From assembly GCA_017383785.1 (NCBI GenBank), contig JAFNVD010000069.1, forward strand, positions 1-6,039: a stretch of 6,039 nt of DNA, written 5' to 3'. The notes beneath the pieces were generated by a model. The model was not told the origin of the DNA and ran no database searches. It saw only the letters and a list, made by a program, of their open reading frames with translations. How positions within the stretch are numbered: the first letter of the stretch is position 1; each line of letters opens with the position of its first letter. The DNA comes from Peptococcaceae bacterium. GTDB taxonomy: Bacteria; Bacillota; Peptococcia; Peptococcales; Peptococcaceae. Shown here piece by piece: positions 1-5,449 of the stretch. The position numbers were made by a program, and so were the translations under genes.

Positions 1-1
1 C

Positions 2-1024
2 AACAATCGTCATGTGATTGTAGAGATGGTCAATCAGTTTGATGGCAAACGTCGTCAGTTGGTAGATGAAAAAGATACATTGGTAGATTTTGAGGAAATC
101 AGTATGGAGCGTGCGATTCAGAAAGCCCGTGCCTATCTGAAGGTGCAAGAAGGCTGTGAGCAGTTCTGTACCTACTGTATCATCCCCTATGCCAGAGGGC
201 CGCTGCGCAGCAGAAGTATGGAGAATACTTTGGCCGAGGCAAAAAAGTTGGAACAGGCAGGATTTCGTGAAATTATTCTGACGGGGATTCATTTAGGAGC
301 CTATGGGAAACCAAGCGAAGCAGAGAGGGAAGCCGGTGCGGTACAGACAGAAACTTTGGCGGACTTGTGTGAAATGCTGTTAAATGAAACAACCTTTGAA
401 CGGATCCGTTTGAGCTCTATTGAGCCTACCGAGGTAGATGATCATTTACTGCAGCTGTTTATTGAGAATCGCAGAATGTGCCGTCATCTGCATTTGCCGT
501 TACAAGCCGGGGATGACAGTGTTCTTTCTGCGATGCATCGTCCATATAATACAGCAGAGTATCGTCAGGAACTGGCCCGTATTCGTGAGGCGGTGCCGGG
601 TATTGCTATCAGTACCGACTTAATGGTAGGGTTCCCGGGCGAAACCGATGAGCAGTTTGAAAACAGTCTGGCATTTTGCGATGAGATGGCGTTTAGCGGG
701 ATGCATTTATTCCAGTACTCTCCGAGGGAAGGGACACCGGCAGCCACATATCCGCAGCAGGTGCGCAATGAGGTGAAAGCAGAGCGCAGCAAACGGATGC
801 ATGAAGTAGCAGAAAAGAATGCCCGTGCATTTATGGAGCAGCACATCGGTCAAGTGGTAGAAGTGCTCATAGAAGAGCCCCATGGTGAGGATGGTTGGAG
901 TGGTCATACCGATAATTACTTGCATGTAGTGGTAGAGGGCGGCCATGCACTGGGTAGAAACAAAACAGTACAGGTAATGCTTTCTGAAATTGACGGAAAC
1001 GTTATCAAAGGAAAAATTTATTGA
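2..1024 (+). CDS. mtaB: tRNA (N6-threonylcarbamoyladenosine(37)-C2)-methylthiotransferase MtaB, 5'-truncated
   Basis: MtaB converts t6A at position 37 of ANN-decoding tRNAs to ms2t6A in the cytosol. It is a radical-SAM enzyme with two 4Fe-4S clusters. The reading frame is open from base 2, so the window edge removes the start and most of the N-terminal UPF0004 domain. About 340 residues remain of the roughly 430-450 usual for the family. The radical-SAM cluster motif is CEQFCTYC, with cysteine codons at 155, 167 and 176, followed by IIPYARGPLRSR, which is typical of MtaB. Further family landmarks are HLHLPLQAGDDSVL and STDLMVGFPGETDEQF. The last 60 or so residues (HIGQVVEVLIEE onward) look like the TRAM tRNA-binding domain. 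The GTG at 14 and later ATGs are internal codons, not starts. Codon use is ordinary and mixed, with AAG, GAG and CGG present, unlike the gene at 1994. MiaB and RimO are the alternatives, but the CX3CX2C context and IIPYARG favour MtaB. Confidence 0.93.
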   Translation, partial: NNRHVIVEMVNQFDGKRRQLVDEKDTLVDFEEISMERAIQKARAYLKVQEGCEQFCTYCIIPYARGPLRSRSMENTLAEAKKLEQAGFREIILTGIHLGAYGKPSEAEREAGAVQTETLADLCEMLLNETTFERIRLSSIEPTEVDDHLLQLFIENRRMCRHLHLPLQAGDDSVLSAMHRPYNTAEYRQELARIREAVPGIAISTDLMVGFPGETDEQFENSLAFCDEMAFSGMHLFQYSPREGTPAATYPQQVRNEVKAERSKRMHEVAEKNARAFMEQHIGQVVEVLIEEPHGEDGWSGHTDNYLHVVVEGGHALGRNKTVQVMLSEIDGNVIKGKIY

Positions 1025-1043
1025 TAAAATTATATATTTCATC

Positions 1044-1072
1044 TTGCTTTTATAGTAGGAAGCGGGTAGAAT
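1044..1072 (+). promoter_or_regulatory. Candidate sigma-70-type promoter for the HIT gene
   Basis: TTGCTT at 1044-1049 and TAGAAT at 1067-1072 are separated by exactly 17 bases, about 30 bases before the start codon at 1105. The stretch between mtaB and the HIT gene is AT-rich and shows no clear intrinsic terminator, so read-through from mtaB is also likely. The same hexamer pair with the same spacing recurs upstream of the gene at 1994. Confidence 0.5.
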
Positions 1073-1090
1073 ATTGTAGGTAATATATGC

Positions 1091-1098
1091 GGGAGGTG
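1091..1098 (+). promoter_or_regulatory. Ribosome binding site that fixes the HIT gene start
   Basis: GGGAGGTG ends six bases before the ATG at 1105. An in-frame ATG at 1087 lies upstream of this Shine-Dalgarno sequence and has none of its own, so 1105 is the better start. Confidence 0.85.
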
Positions 1099-1104
1099 AA
1101 AGAT

Positions 1105-1446
1105 ATGGATTGTATTTTTTGCAAGATTGCGAATAAAGAAATTCCTTCAACAATCGTATATGAGGATGAAGATATCATTGCTTTCAACGATGTAAATCCT
1201 GAAGCACCGGTACACATCCTGGTAATCCCGAAAAAACATATTGCCAGTCTGGAAGCGGCGCAGCCGGAAGACGCACAGCTGTTGGGTAAAATTTTATTGA
1301 CCATTCAGCATATTGCGCGTGAACAAGGTATTGCGGCAGATGGTTATCGTGTCGTAAACAACTGCGGTGAACTGGGCGGTCAGACAGTGCATCATATGCA
1401 TTTTCATCTGTTAGGCGGCAGAGAAATGTTGTGGCCTGCAGGATAA
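1105..1446 (+). CDS. HIT (histidine triad) family protein, HINT branch
   Basis: This 113-residue cytosolic protein belongs to the histidine-triad superfamily. HINT-type members hydrolyse adenosine 5'-phosphoramidates and related AMP-lysine conjugates; the physiological substrate in bacteria is poorly settled. It opens with MDCIFCKIANKEIPS, the usual HINT N-terminus, in which C3 and C6 may bind zinc in some relatives. The catalytic triad HMHFHLL covers residues 97-103, with H101 as the expected nucleophile and H97 and H99 alongside. The end LGGREMLWPAG is the HINT-branch C-terminus. Length is normal for the family. The start at 1105 follows a good Shine-Dalgarno sequence; starting at 1087 would add six residues that read through it. 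The gene follows mtaB by 80 bases and precedes rpsU, in line with neighbouring translation-related genes. Family assignment is firm. The exact substrate is not visible. Confidence 0.95.
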   Translation: MDCIFCKIANKEIPSTIVYEDEDIIAFNDVNPEAPVHILVIPKKHIASLEAAQPEDAQLLGKILLTIQHIAREQGIAADGYRVVNNCGELGGQTVHHMHFHLLGGREMLWPAG

Positions 1447-1449
1447 TGC

Positions 1450-1478
1450 TTGATTATTTGCGAAACATCCTGTATAAT
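1450..1478 (+). promoter_or_regulatory. Strong candidate promoter of rpsU
   Basis: TTGATT at 1450-1455 and a perfect TATAAT at 1473-1478 are spaced by 17 bases. Transcription would begin near 1485, giving a leader of about 65 bases before the GTG at 1550. The -35 hexamer starts four bases after the HIT stop codon, and the -10 lies inside an inverted repeat (1463-1491). Confidence 0.8.
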
Positions 1479-1491
1479 ATTACAGGTGTTT
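1463..1491 (+). repeat. Inverted repeat overlapping the rpsU -10: weak terminator or operator
   Basis: CCTGTA (1469-1474) and TACAGG (1481-1486) pair around a six-base loop. The stem continues through AAACA (1463-1467) with TGTTT (1487-1491) if T1468 bulges, giving 11 pairs. As RNA from upstream this could be a weak intrinsic terminator for the HIT transcript, although only a short T run follows. As DNA it is a dyad over the rpsU -10 hexamer, where a repressor could sit. The sequence does not decide between the two. Confidence 0.5.
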
Positions 1492-1502
1492 TATATGAAA
1501 GG

Positions 1503-1544
1503 TCCCTATAACAGCCATGTGCTGTGTAGTATCGAGGGGAGGGA
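1503..1544 (+). promoter_or_regulatory. rpsU leader with possible Shine-Dalgarno sequestering structure
   Basis: TCCCT at 1503-1507 is complementary to AGGGA at 1540-1544, within the Shine-Dalgarno region. Between them a small hairpin, ACAGC (1511-1515) / GCTGT (1521-1525) with a five-base loop, could bring the two together. The pairing is short and the energetics were not computed, so this is only a candidate translational control element. Confidence 0.3.
1535..1543 (+). promoter_or_regulatory. rpsU: Extended ribosome binding site that fixes the rpsU GTG start
   Basis: AGGGGAGGG ends six bases before the GTG at 1550. It lies downstream of the in-frame ATG at 1517, so that ATG cannot be the start served by it. 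The sequence contains two overlapping purine blocks. Confidence 0.85.
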
Positions 1545-1549
1545 AAACA

Positions 1550-1735
1550 GTGGGAGAAGTACATGTTGGTAAAACTGAATCTTTAGATAGCGCTCTGCGT
1601 AGATTTAAACGTTCCTGCCAGAAATCTGGTGTTTTAGCTGAATGCCGTAAACGTGAACATTACGAAAAACCTAGTGTAAAACGTAAAAAGAAATCCGAAG
1701 CAGCTAGAAAAAATAACAAAAGAAGATCTTTCTAA
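1550..1735 (+). CDS. rpsU: 30S ribosomal protein bS21
   Basis: bS21 is a small basic protein of the 30S platform, close to the 3' end of 16S rRNA, and it takes part in translation initiation. The 61-residue product, GEVHVGKTESLDSALRRFK and onward, matches the bS21 pattern throughout: SLDSALRRFKRSCQKSGVLAE, then KREHYEKPSVKRKKKSEA, then a basic tail ending NNKRRSF. Length is normal for Bacillota. The start is GTG at 1550. The ATG at 1517 would add 11 residues (MCCVVSRGGKT) that do not belong to the family and are encoded by the ribosome binding site. Codon use is biased in the manner of highly expressed genes. The gene has its own promoter and terminator and appears monocistronic here. The yqeY gene often found after rpsU in Bacillota is absent from this position. 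Confidence 0.97.
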   Translation: MGEVHVGKTESLDSALRRFKRSCQKSGVLAECRKREHYEKPSVKRKKKSEAARKNNKRRSF

Positions 1736-1762
1736 GTTTTCTGTTGCGTTATGACGCTATTC

Positions 1763-1800
1763 AAAGAGTATCACTTATGTGGTACTCTTTTTTGTTTTTT
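1763..1800 (+). terminator. Intrinsic terminator of rpsU
   Basis: AAAGAGTATCAC (1763-1774) pairs with GTGGTACTCTTT (1779-1790) around a TTAT loop, 12 pairs including one G-U. A T-rich tract to about 1800 follows. A small GCGT/ACGC hairpin at 1746-1757 precedes it. It ends the rpsU transcript and separates it from the next gene. Confidence 0.92.
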
Positions 1801-1820
1801 CTGTTTGTTTTGCGGCTATT

Positions 1821-1868
1821 TTGTATTGTGTAAAGAATTCTGTATACACATACAAAAAAAAGTTGTAT
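1821..1868. repeat. AT-rich block with short inverted repeats upstream of the phosphatase-family gene
   Basis: TTGTAT occurs at 1821-1826 and 1863-1868, with its complement ATACAA at 1850-1855; the last two can pair across seven bases. TGTGTA (1827-1832) and TACACA (1845-1850) form a second dyad with a 12-base gap, and TGTATACA (1841-1848) is itself palindromic. TTGTAT (1821-1826) with TATACA (1843-1848) at 16 bases could also serve as a weak alternative promoter. The block could be a regulator-binding region for a highly expressed gene. I recognise no known operator consensus, and short AT-rich repeats also arise by chance. Confidence 0.35.
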
Positions 1869-1898
1869 CACATAAAAGAAGCGACAATATAAAATTGA

Positions 1899-1927
1899 TT
1901 GCTTTTTTGTCTATGGCGGTATAGAAT
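1899..1927 (+). promoter_or_regulatory. Candidate promoter of the phosphatase-family gene
   Basis: TTGCTT (1899-1904) and TAGAAT (1922-1927) are spaced by 17 bases, the same hexamers and spacing as at 1044-1072. Transcription would start near 1934, leaving a leader of about 60 bases. Other pairs in this AT-rich region (for example TTGTAT at 1863 with TATAAA at 1888, 19 bases apart) are less well spaced. Confidence 0.5.
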
Positions 1928-1944
1928 ATAGCTATGAGGTAATT

Positions 1945-1961
1945 GCAGCTTTTTATGCTGC
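1945..1961 (+). promoter_or_regulatory. Small 5' leader hairpin before the phosphatase-family gene
   Basis: GCAGC (1945-1949) and GCTGC (1957-1961) form a five-pair GC-rich stem with a seven-base loop, just downstream of the predicted transcription start. A 5' hairpin of this kind can protect an abundant mRNA from decay. That role is inference only. Confidence 0.3.
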
Positions 1962-1978
1962 TCGCAAATAAATTTATT

Positions 1979-1985
1979 AGGAGGA
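1979..1985 (+). promoter_or_regulatory. Ribosome binding site that fixes the phosphatase-family gene start
   Basis: AGGAGGA sits eight bases before the ATG at 1994. An in-frame ATG at 1943 would translate through this site and add a 17-residue hydrophobic-looking leader that could be mistaken for a signal peptide. Confidence 0.9.
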
Positions 1986-1993
1986 ATTCCAAA

Positions 1994-4057
1994 ATGGCAA
2001 AAGCAAGTAAAGTAGCCGTATTAGGTATCGACGCAATGGACCCACGTCTGACAAGAAAATATGTTGATATGGGTATCATGCCAAACACCAAAAAAATTAT
2101 CGAAGCAGGTTCCTGCAGACATGACCTGATGTTATTAGGTTCCATGCCAACAGTTACACCACCACAGTGGACAACTCTGGCAACAGGTGCTCATCCTCAG
2201 ACACATGGTATTACTGCATTCTATAGACAGGGTGGCGACTTAGACAAAGTAGCTCTGAACTTTGACTCCACCAACTGTAAAGCTGAACAGCTGTGGAACG
2301 TAACAGCTGAAGCTGGTAAAAAAACAATCGTATGGCACTGGCCTGGTTCCGCTTGGCCACCATCCTCTGATAGCGAAAATCTGCATGTAGTAGACGGTAC
2401 CTCCCCAGGTGGCGTTAACATGTCTTCCGCTCAGATTGACGGTGAATACATCGTTATGGCTGCTGAAACAGTAGAAGTTATCGAATATCGTTCCGGCGCT
2501 ATGACAGACGCAAAAGTTCCTTGCGTTGTTACAGGTTTAGGCGAAGAGAAAAAAGCGAAAAAAGGTGGCGGGTTAAACGACCTGATGCAGAGAAAATCCG
2601 ATGAAGGTTTCCCTCTGTACATCGTAAACCCTAACAAAGATGGTCAGGGTGGTTCCCACATGATCCCTGCTGACATCGCTTTCTCCTCCATCAAACCAGC
2701 TGAAAAATGGGCTAACGAAGTTCCTGCAGATGCAAAAGAATTCGTTCTGCTGTTATCCGGCGGTCTGCTGAGAAGACCTTGCTTAGTATTAAAAGGCGAA
2801 AATGGTGTATATGACCATGTAGCTGTTTACAAAAACAAAAAAGCTGCTGAACCAATGGTAGTAATCAACAACCGCGAATATGTTCGTGATATCGTTGACG
2901 ATTCCATCAAAGGCGACGACGTTAAAAAAGTAACACGTGACATGCGTGTACTGGAAATCGCTGAAGACGGTTCCAAAGTAAGAATGTTCGTATCCGCTTC
3001 CATGGATATTTCTACAGATAGCTTCTGGCATCCAAAATCCCTGTACAAAGAAATCGTAGAAAACGTTGGTTACCCATCCCCATGTTCCACACTGGGCTTC
3101 GGTGACTTCGAACTGATCTATGACTGCATGCATCAGTGCTGGGAACACGTTGGTGACTTCCAGGCAGACGCTCTGACCTACCTGATGGCTAACAACGGCT
3201 ATGAAGTAGTATTCTCTCACTTCCATGCTCCAGACTTACAGAAACATATGTTTATCCGTAACCTGGCTAAAGGTACAGAAAATACAACTGCTGAACAGTA
3301 TGAATTCATCATGCAGGCAATCTATACACAGATTGACCGTTATCTGGGCAAATTCGTCCCATTCATGGACGAAGGTTGGACACTGGTTGTTACCTCTGAC
3401 CACGCTCAGGTATGTCCAAAACATGGTCTGCGCGGCTTAGGCGATACAGGCTGCAACATTCAGATCATGGAAGAACTGGGCTACACAGTACGTGCAGTTA
3501 ACCCAGAAACAGGTAAAAAACGTCGTGCTATGGACTGGACAAAAACAACAGCTGTAGCTAACCGTGAAATGCACATCTACATCAACCTGAAAGGTAGAAA
3601 CCAGCATACAGTTAAAGATGCTGATGGTAACGAAGTTATCATCGACGGTTTAGTAGATCCAGCAGATCAGTATGAATTCGAAGAACAGCTGATCACTGAC
3701 CTGTACAACATCAAAGACAAAGAAACCGGCAAACGTATCATTGCTTGGGCTCTGAGAAGAAAAGATGCTGCTGTAATGGGTCTGGGTGGCGACTATCCAG
3801 ATTGCGGCGATATCATCTACTGCATGGCTGAAGGTTATGAACATGACCACGATGACAGCATGCCAACATCTCTGGGTGAATGCGATACCTCCGCTGGTCC
3901 AATCTTTATCGGTGCTGGTCCTGGCTTCAAAGTTGGCTTCGAAACAACCCGTATGATCGAACAGATCGACGTAGCTCCAACATTGGCTGCTATCATGGGC
4001 TTGAGAATGCCTGCTGATTGCGATGGTGCTGTTATCCACCAGATTATCGAAGCGTAA
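1994..4057 (+). CDS. Alkaline phosphatase superfamily hydrolase (type I phosphodiesterase / nucleotide pyrophosphatase-like), cytosolic, with large insert
   Basis: The 687-residue product has the metal-site layout of the nucleotide pyrophosphatase/phosphodiesterase branch of the alkaline phosphatase superfamily, two-metal enzymes that cleave phosphate esters through a covalent Thr or Ser intermediate. By motif alignment D13 (GIDAMDP) is a metal ligand and T55 (TVTPPQWTTLATG) the likely nucleophile. D414 and H418 (HAPDLQKH), D469 and H470 (VVTSDH) and H617 (EHDHDDSMPTS) complete the site. The C-terminus, GPIFIGAGPGF then DVAPTLAAIMGL, is the usual family ending. Between the TG..P.THG motif (residues 64-72) and D414 lie over 300 residues; about 150-400 resemble nothing I recognise and probably form a cap or insert domain. 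There is no signal peptide or membrane segment, so it should act in the cytosol. The start follows AGGAGGA. Codon use is extreme: every lysine codon I read is AAA, and GAG occurs once. It stands alone between two terminators. The substrate is not predictable; sulfatase or phosphonate hydrolase activity is possible. Confidence 0.85.
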   Translation: MAKASKVAVLGIDAMDPRLTRKYVDMGIMPNTKKIIEAGSCRHDLMLLGSMPTVTPPQWTTLATGAHPQTHGITAFYRQGGDLDKVALNFDSTNCKAEQLWNVTAEAGKKTIVWHWPGSAWPPSSDSENLHVVDGTSPGGVNMSSAQIDGEYIVMAAETVEVIEYRSGAMTDAKVPCVVTGLGEEKKAKKGGGLNDLMQRKSDEGFPLYIVNPNKDGQGGSHMIPADIAFSSIKPAEKWANEVPADAKEFVLLLSGGLLRRPCLVLKGENGVYDHVAVYKNKKAAEPMVVINNREYVRDIVDDSIKGDDVKKVTRDMRVLEIAEDGSKVRMFVSASMDISTDSFWHPKSLYKEIVENVGYPSPCSTLGFGDFELIYDCMHQCWEHVGDFQADALTYLMANNGYEVVFSHFHAPDLQKHMFIRNLAKGTENTTAEQYEFIMQAIYTQIDRYLGKFVPFMDEGWTLVVTSDHAQVCPKHGLRGLGDTGCNIQIMEELGYTVRAVNPETGKKRRAMDWTKTTAVANREMHIYINLKGRNQHTVKDADGNEVIIDGLVDPADQYEFEEQLITDLYNIKDKETGKRIIAWALRRKDAAVMGLGGDYPDCGDIIYCMAEGYEHDHDDSMPTSLGECDTSAGPIFIGAGPGFKVGFETTRMIEQIDVAPTLAAIMGLRMPADCDGAVIHQIIEA

Positions 4058-4093
4058 TTGTATTCGATAAATTGCGAATCAAATAAGCATTTT

Positions 4094-4122
4094 AAGGGCA
4101 TAGCTTCGGCTATGCCCTTTTT
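4094..4122 (+). terminator. Intrinsic terminator of the phosphatase-family gene
   Basis: AAGGGCATAGC (4094-4104) and GCTATGCCCTT (4109-4119) are perfectly complementary around a TTCG tetraloop closed by C-G, followed by a run of T. This very stable hairpin lies 36 bases after the stop codon. A five-pair ATTCG/CGAAT hairpin (4062-4079) precedes it. Confidence 0.96.
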
Positions 4123-4127
4123 ACATA

Positions 4128-4156
4128 TTGAAAACAGGGTATGTGTGCAGTATAAT
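4128..4156 (+). promoter_or_regulatory. Strong candidate promoter of the zinc-ribbon / ABC ATPase operon
   Basis: TTGAAA (4128-4133) and a perfect TATAAT (4151-4156) are spaced by 17 bases. It lies immediately after the preceding terminator, so it starts a fresh transcription unit. Transcription would begin near 4163, with a leader of about 50 bases to the ATG at 4213. I see no strong dyad or riboswitch-like structure in that leader. Confidence 0.85.
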
Positions 4157-4212
4157 AAGTGAGAATTTGATAGAAACCGATAAGATACTGTACTTTTGAA
4201 AGGAGAATCACT

Positions 4213-4677
4213 ATGCAGAAAGAAAAATCTTTGCGCGTAGAACGTTTGAAACAACGTGCAAAATATTGCTGCTGCAGATATTGTGGCGGTGAATTGAATG
4301 TAAGACAGATTGTGTTCCATACTTATGCGGAAGCTCGTATTGAATTATATTGTGATCAGTGCCAAAAAATCGAATATGGGGTAGAAAAAGAATCTTACAT
4401 GAGTGCAAAAGCTTTTGTTGAGGCTACAGAGTTTAATTTCTTCCCTGATATGGAGGATAACGAACAGCGCTTACAGATGAACATTGCTAAGGTAGCGAAT
4501 ATGACCAGTTGGCAGATGCGTTATCTGGGCTTGACCAATGAAGGCGGATTCACTGTACCGGTACATGTAAATGAATATGGTATGGAACAGTGCACCACTG
4601 TAGAAGATGATCGTTTAGAACAGTTGTTGGAGGAGGCAGATCAATGGATGAGCCAATTATCTCAACAAGAGGACTAG
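4213..4677 (+). CDS. Hypothetical small zinc-ribbon protein
   Basis: I do not recognise this 154-residue protein. The N-terminus is basic (residues 3-17). It is followed by a likely treble-clef or zinc-ribbon module with knuckles C21-x2-C24 (CRYCGGEL) and C47-x2-C50 (YCDQCQKIEYG), with extra cysteines at 19 and 20. The rest is mixed: an FNFFPDMED segment near residues 74-82, then probable helix (85-105), then GGFTVPVHVNEYGM (111-124) and an acidic C-terminal helix (129-154). No signal peptide or membrane segment is seen. The start is well supported by AAAGGAG at 4199-4205, seven bases before the ATG. Its 3' end overlaps the ABC ATPase gene by 34 bases and carries that gene's ribosome binding site, so the two are probably translationally coupled. 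A nucleic-acid- or partner-binding accessory role to the ATPase is conceivable but is inference only. Confidence 0.85.
   Translation: MQKEKSLRVERLKQRAKYCCCRYCGGELNVRQIVFHTYAEARIELYCDQCQKIEYGVEKESYMSAKAFVEATEFNFFPDMEDNEQRLQMNIAKVANMTSWQMRYLGLTNEGGFTVPVHVNEYGMEQCTTVEDDRLEQLLEEADQWMSQLSQQED
4631..4636 (+). promoter_or_regulatory. Ribosome binding site of the ABC ATPase, inside the preceding gene
   Basis: AGGAGG, part of a longer GGAGGAGG from 4629, lies seven bases before the ATG at 4644. It supports a start that overlaps the upstream reading frame by 34 bases. Confidence 0.88.
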
Positions 4678-5432
4678 GATGCCAGACTGGGGATCGTTAT
4701 CTTATTAAAAATATCAAATTGGATATCGAAGAAAAAAGCCGCTGGATTGTTTTGGGTATGAACGGCTGTGGGAAAACTACACTGCTTAGTATCTTGGCCG
4801 GCTATCAGGACTATACACATGGCACCATTACCTATCGCGGAACAGATTATCGCAATCTGGATATTATTGAATTGCGTAAAAAAATGGGATTGATTAGCAA
4901 CTCTTTCTTCGATCGTGTATATCAGAATGAGTCCGTTCTAGATTTGGTGTTGTCCGGTCTCTCCGGCACATTGGGCATGGAAGAAGAATATATTCGCGCA
5001 GAACATGTACGTAAACTGAAACGTTTGCTGGAAAAAGTGGGCCTGCCGAATCGTATGGACCATTCTTATGGTTGGCTGTCTAAAGGGGAACGCCAGAATA
5101 TCTTAATTTTACGTGCGCTTTTGGCGCAGCCTGAAATCATGGTGCTGGATGAGCCTATGACAGGCCTTGATGTTGTAAGTAAACACAAAATGATGCGTTT
5201 TGTACACAGCATGGCAGAAGAAAAGAATCATACAATCTTGTATGTGACACATCACTTTAACGAAATTTCTCCTGATTTATTTGATAATTGTCTGTTGATG
5301 CGTCGTGGTCAAGTGTATAAAGCAGGTCCTGTTGGTGAAATTATCAACTCGGAAGTAATTGGTGAGTTTTTCCAGAAACCTGTGAATATTGACCGCAACA
5401 AAGATGGATATTATCACTTGTCATTCAAATAG
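4644..5432 (+). CDS. ABC-type ATPase without visible permease (YlmA/ModF-like)
   Basis: A single ABC nucleotide-binding domain of 262 residues. Walker A is GMNGCGKTT (38-46), the signature is LSKGERQ (145-151), and Walker B is IMVLDEP (165-171) with catalytic E170. The D-loop is TGLD (173-176) and the switch histidine is H203 (VTHH). Two points depart from typical importers. The Q-loop glutamine is not evident, with S85 or N86 standing there (GLISNS), and the signature is LSKGE rather than LSGGQ. This resembles the YlmA/ModF group of stand-alone ATPases, often annotated as molybdate-type but without a proven transport partner. No membrane segment is present, and no permease or binding protein is visible in the window. 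The C-terminal 30 residues extend past the core domain. It overlaps the zinc-ribbon gene and is followed after 17 bases by the next gene, so it is the middle gene of an operon. ATP hydrolysis is well supported; the process it powers is unknown. Confidence 0.9.
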   Translation: MDEPIISTRGLGCQTGDRYLIKNIKLDIEEKSRWIVLGMNGCGKTTLLSILAGYQDYTHGTITYRGTDYRNLDIIELRKKMGLISNSFFDRVYQNESVLDLVLSGLSGTLGMEEEYIRAEHVRKLKRLLEKVGLPNRMDHSYGWLSKGERQNILILRALLAQPEIMVLDEPMTGLDVVSKHKMMRFVHSMAEEKNHTILYVTHHFNEISPDLFDNCLLMRRGQVYKAGPVGEIINSEVIGEFFQKPVNIDRNKDGYYHLSFK

Positions 5433-5449
5433 GAAGGGGGAGGTATAGC

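Noticed and set aside
438..623. Sense-strand frame of 61 codons inside mtaB
   Set aside because: It lies in an alternate frame of a conserved radical-SAM enzyme, with no ribosome binding site and a cysteine-rich, composition-driven product.
707..1304. Antisense frames at 707-1153 and 1050-1304
   Set aside because: Their sequences are low-complexity shadows of mtaB, the AT-rich spacer and the HIT gene. The sense genes are unambiguous and the antisense products match nothing I know.
1943..1993. 17-residue N-terminal extension (MQLFMLLANKFIRRNSK) of the phosphatase-family protein, resembling a signal sequence
   Set aside because: It would be translated through the AGGAGGA ribosome binding site at 1979-1985, has no ribosome binding site of its own, lies upstream of the family-conserved start, and has a charged end without a cleavage site.
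3225..3440. Sense-strand frame of 71 codons inside the phosphatase-family gene
   Set aside because: It overlaps the catalytic motifs at residues 414-480 of the real protein in another frame and has no independent start signal.
4058..4212. Possible riboswitch or small RNA between the phosphatase-family gene and the zinc-ribbon gene
   Set aside because: The only strong structure is the terminator at 4094-4122. The leader after the promoter is about 50 bases, unstructured by eye, and matches no riboswitch I know.
2789..4320. Long antisense frames within and beyond the phosphatase-family gene (2789-3226, 3650-4039, 3835-4320)
   Set aside because: They mirror the strongly codon-biased sense gene, show no family motif or ribosome binding site, and 3835-4320 would read across a strong terminator and a promoter.
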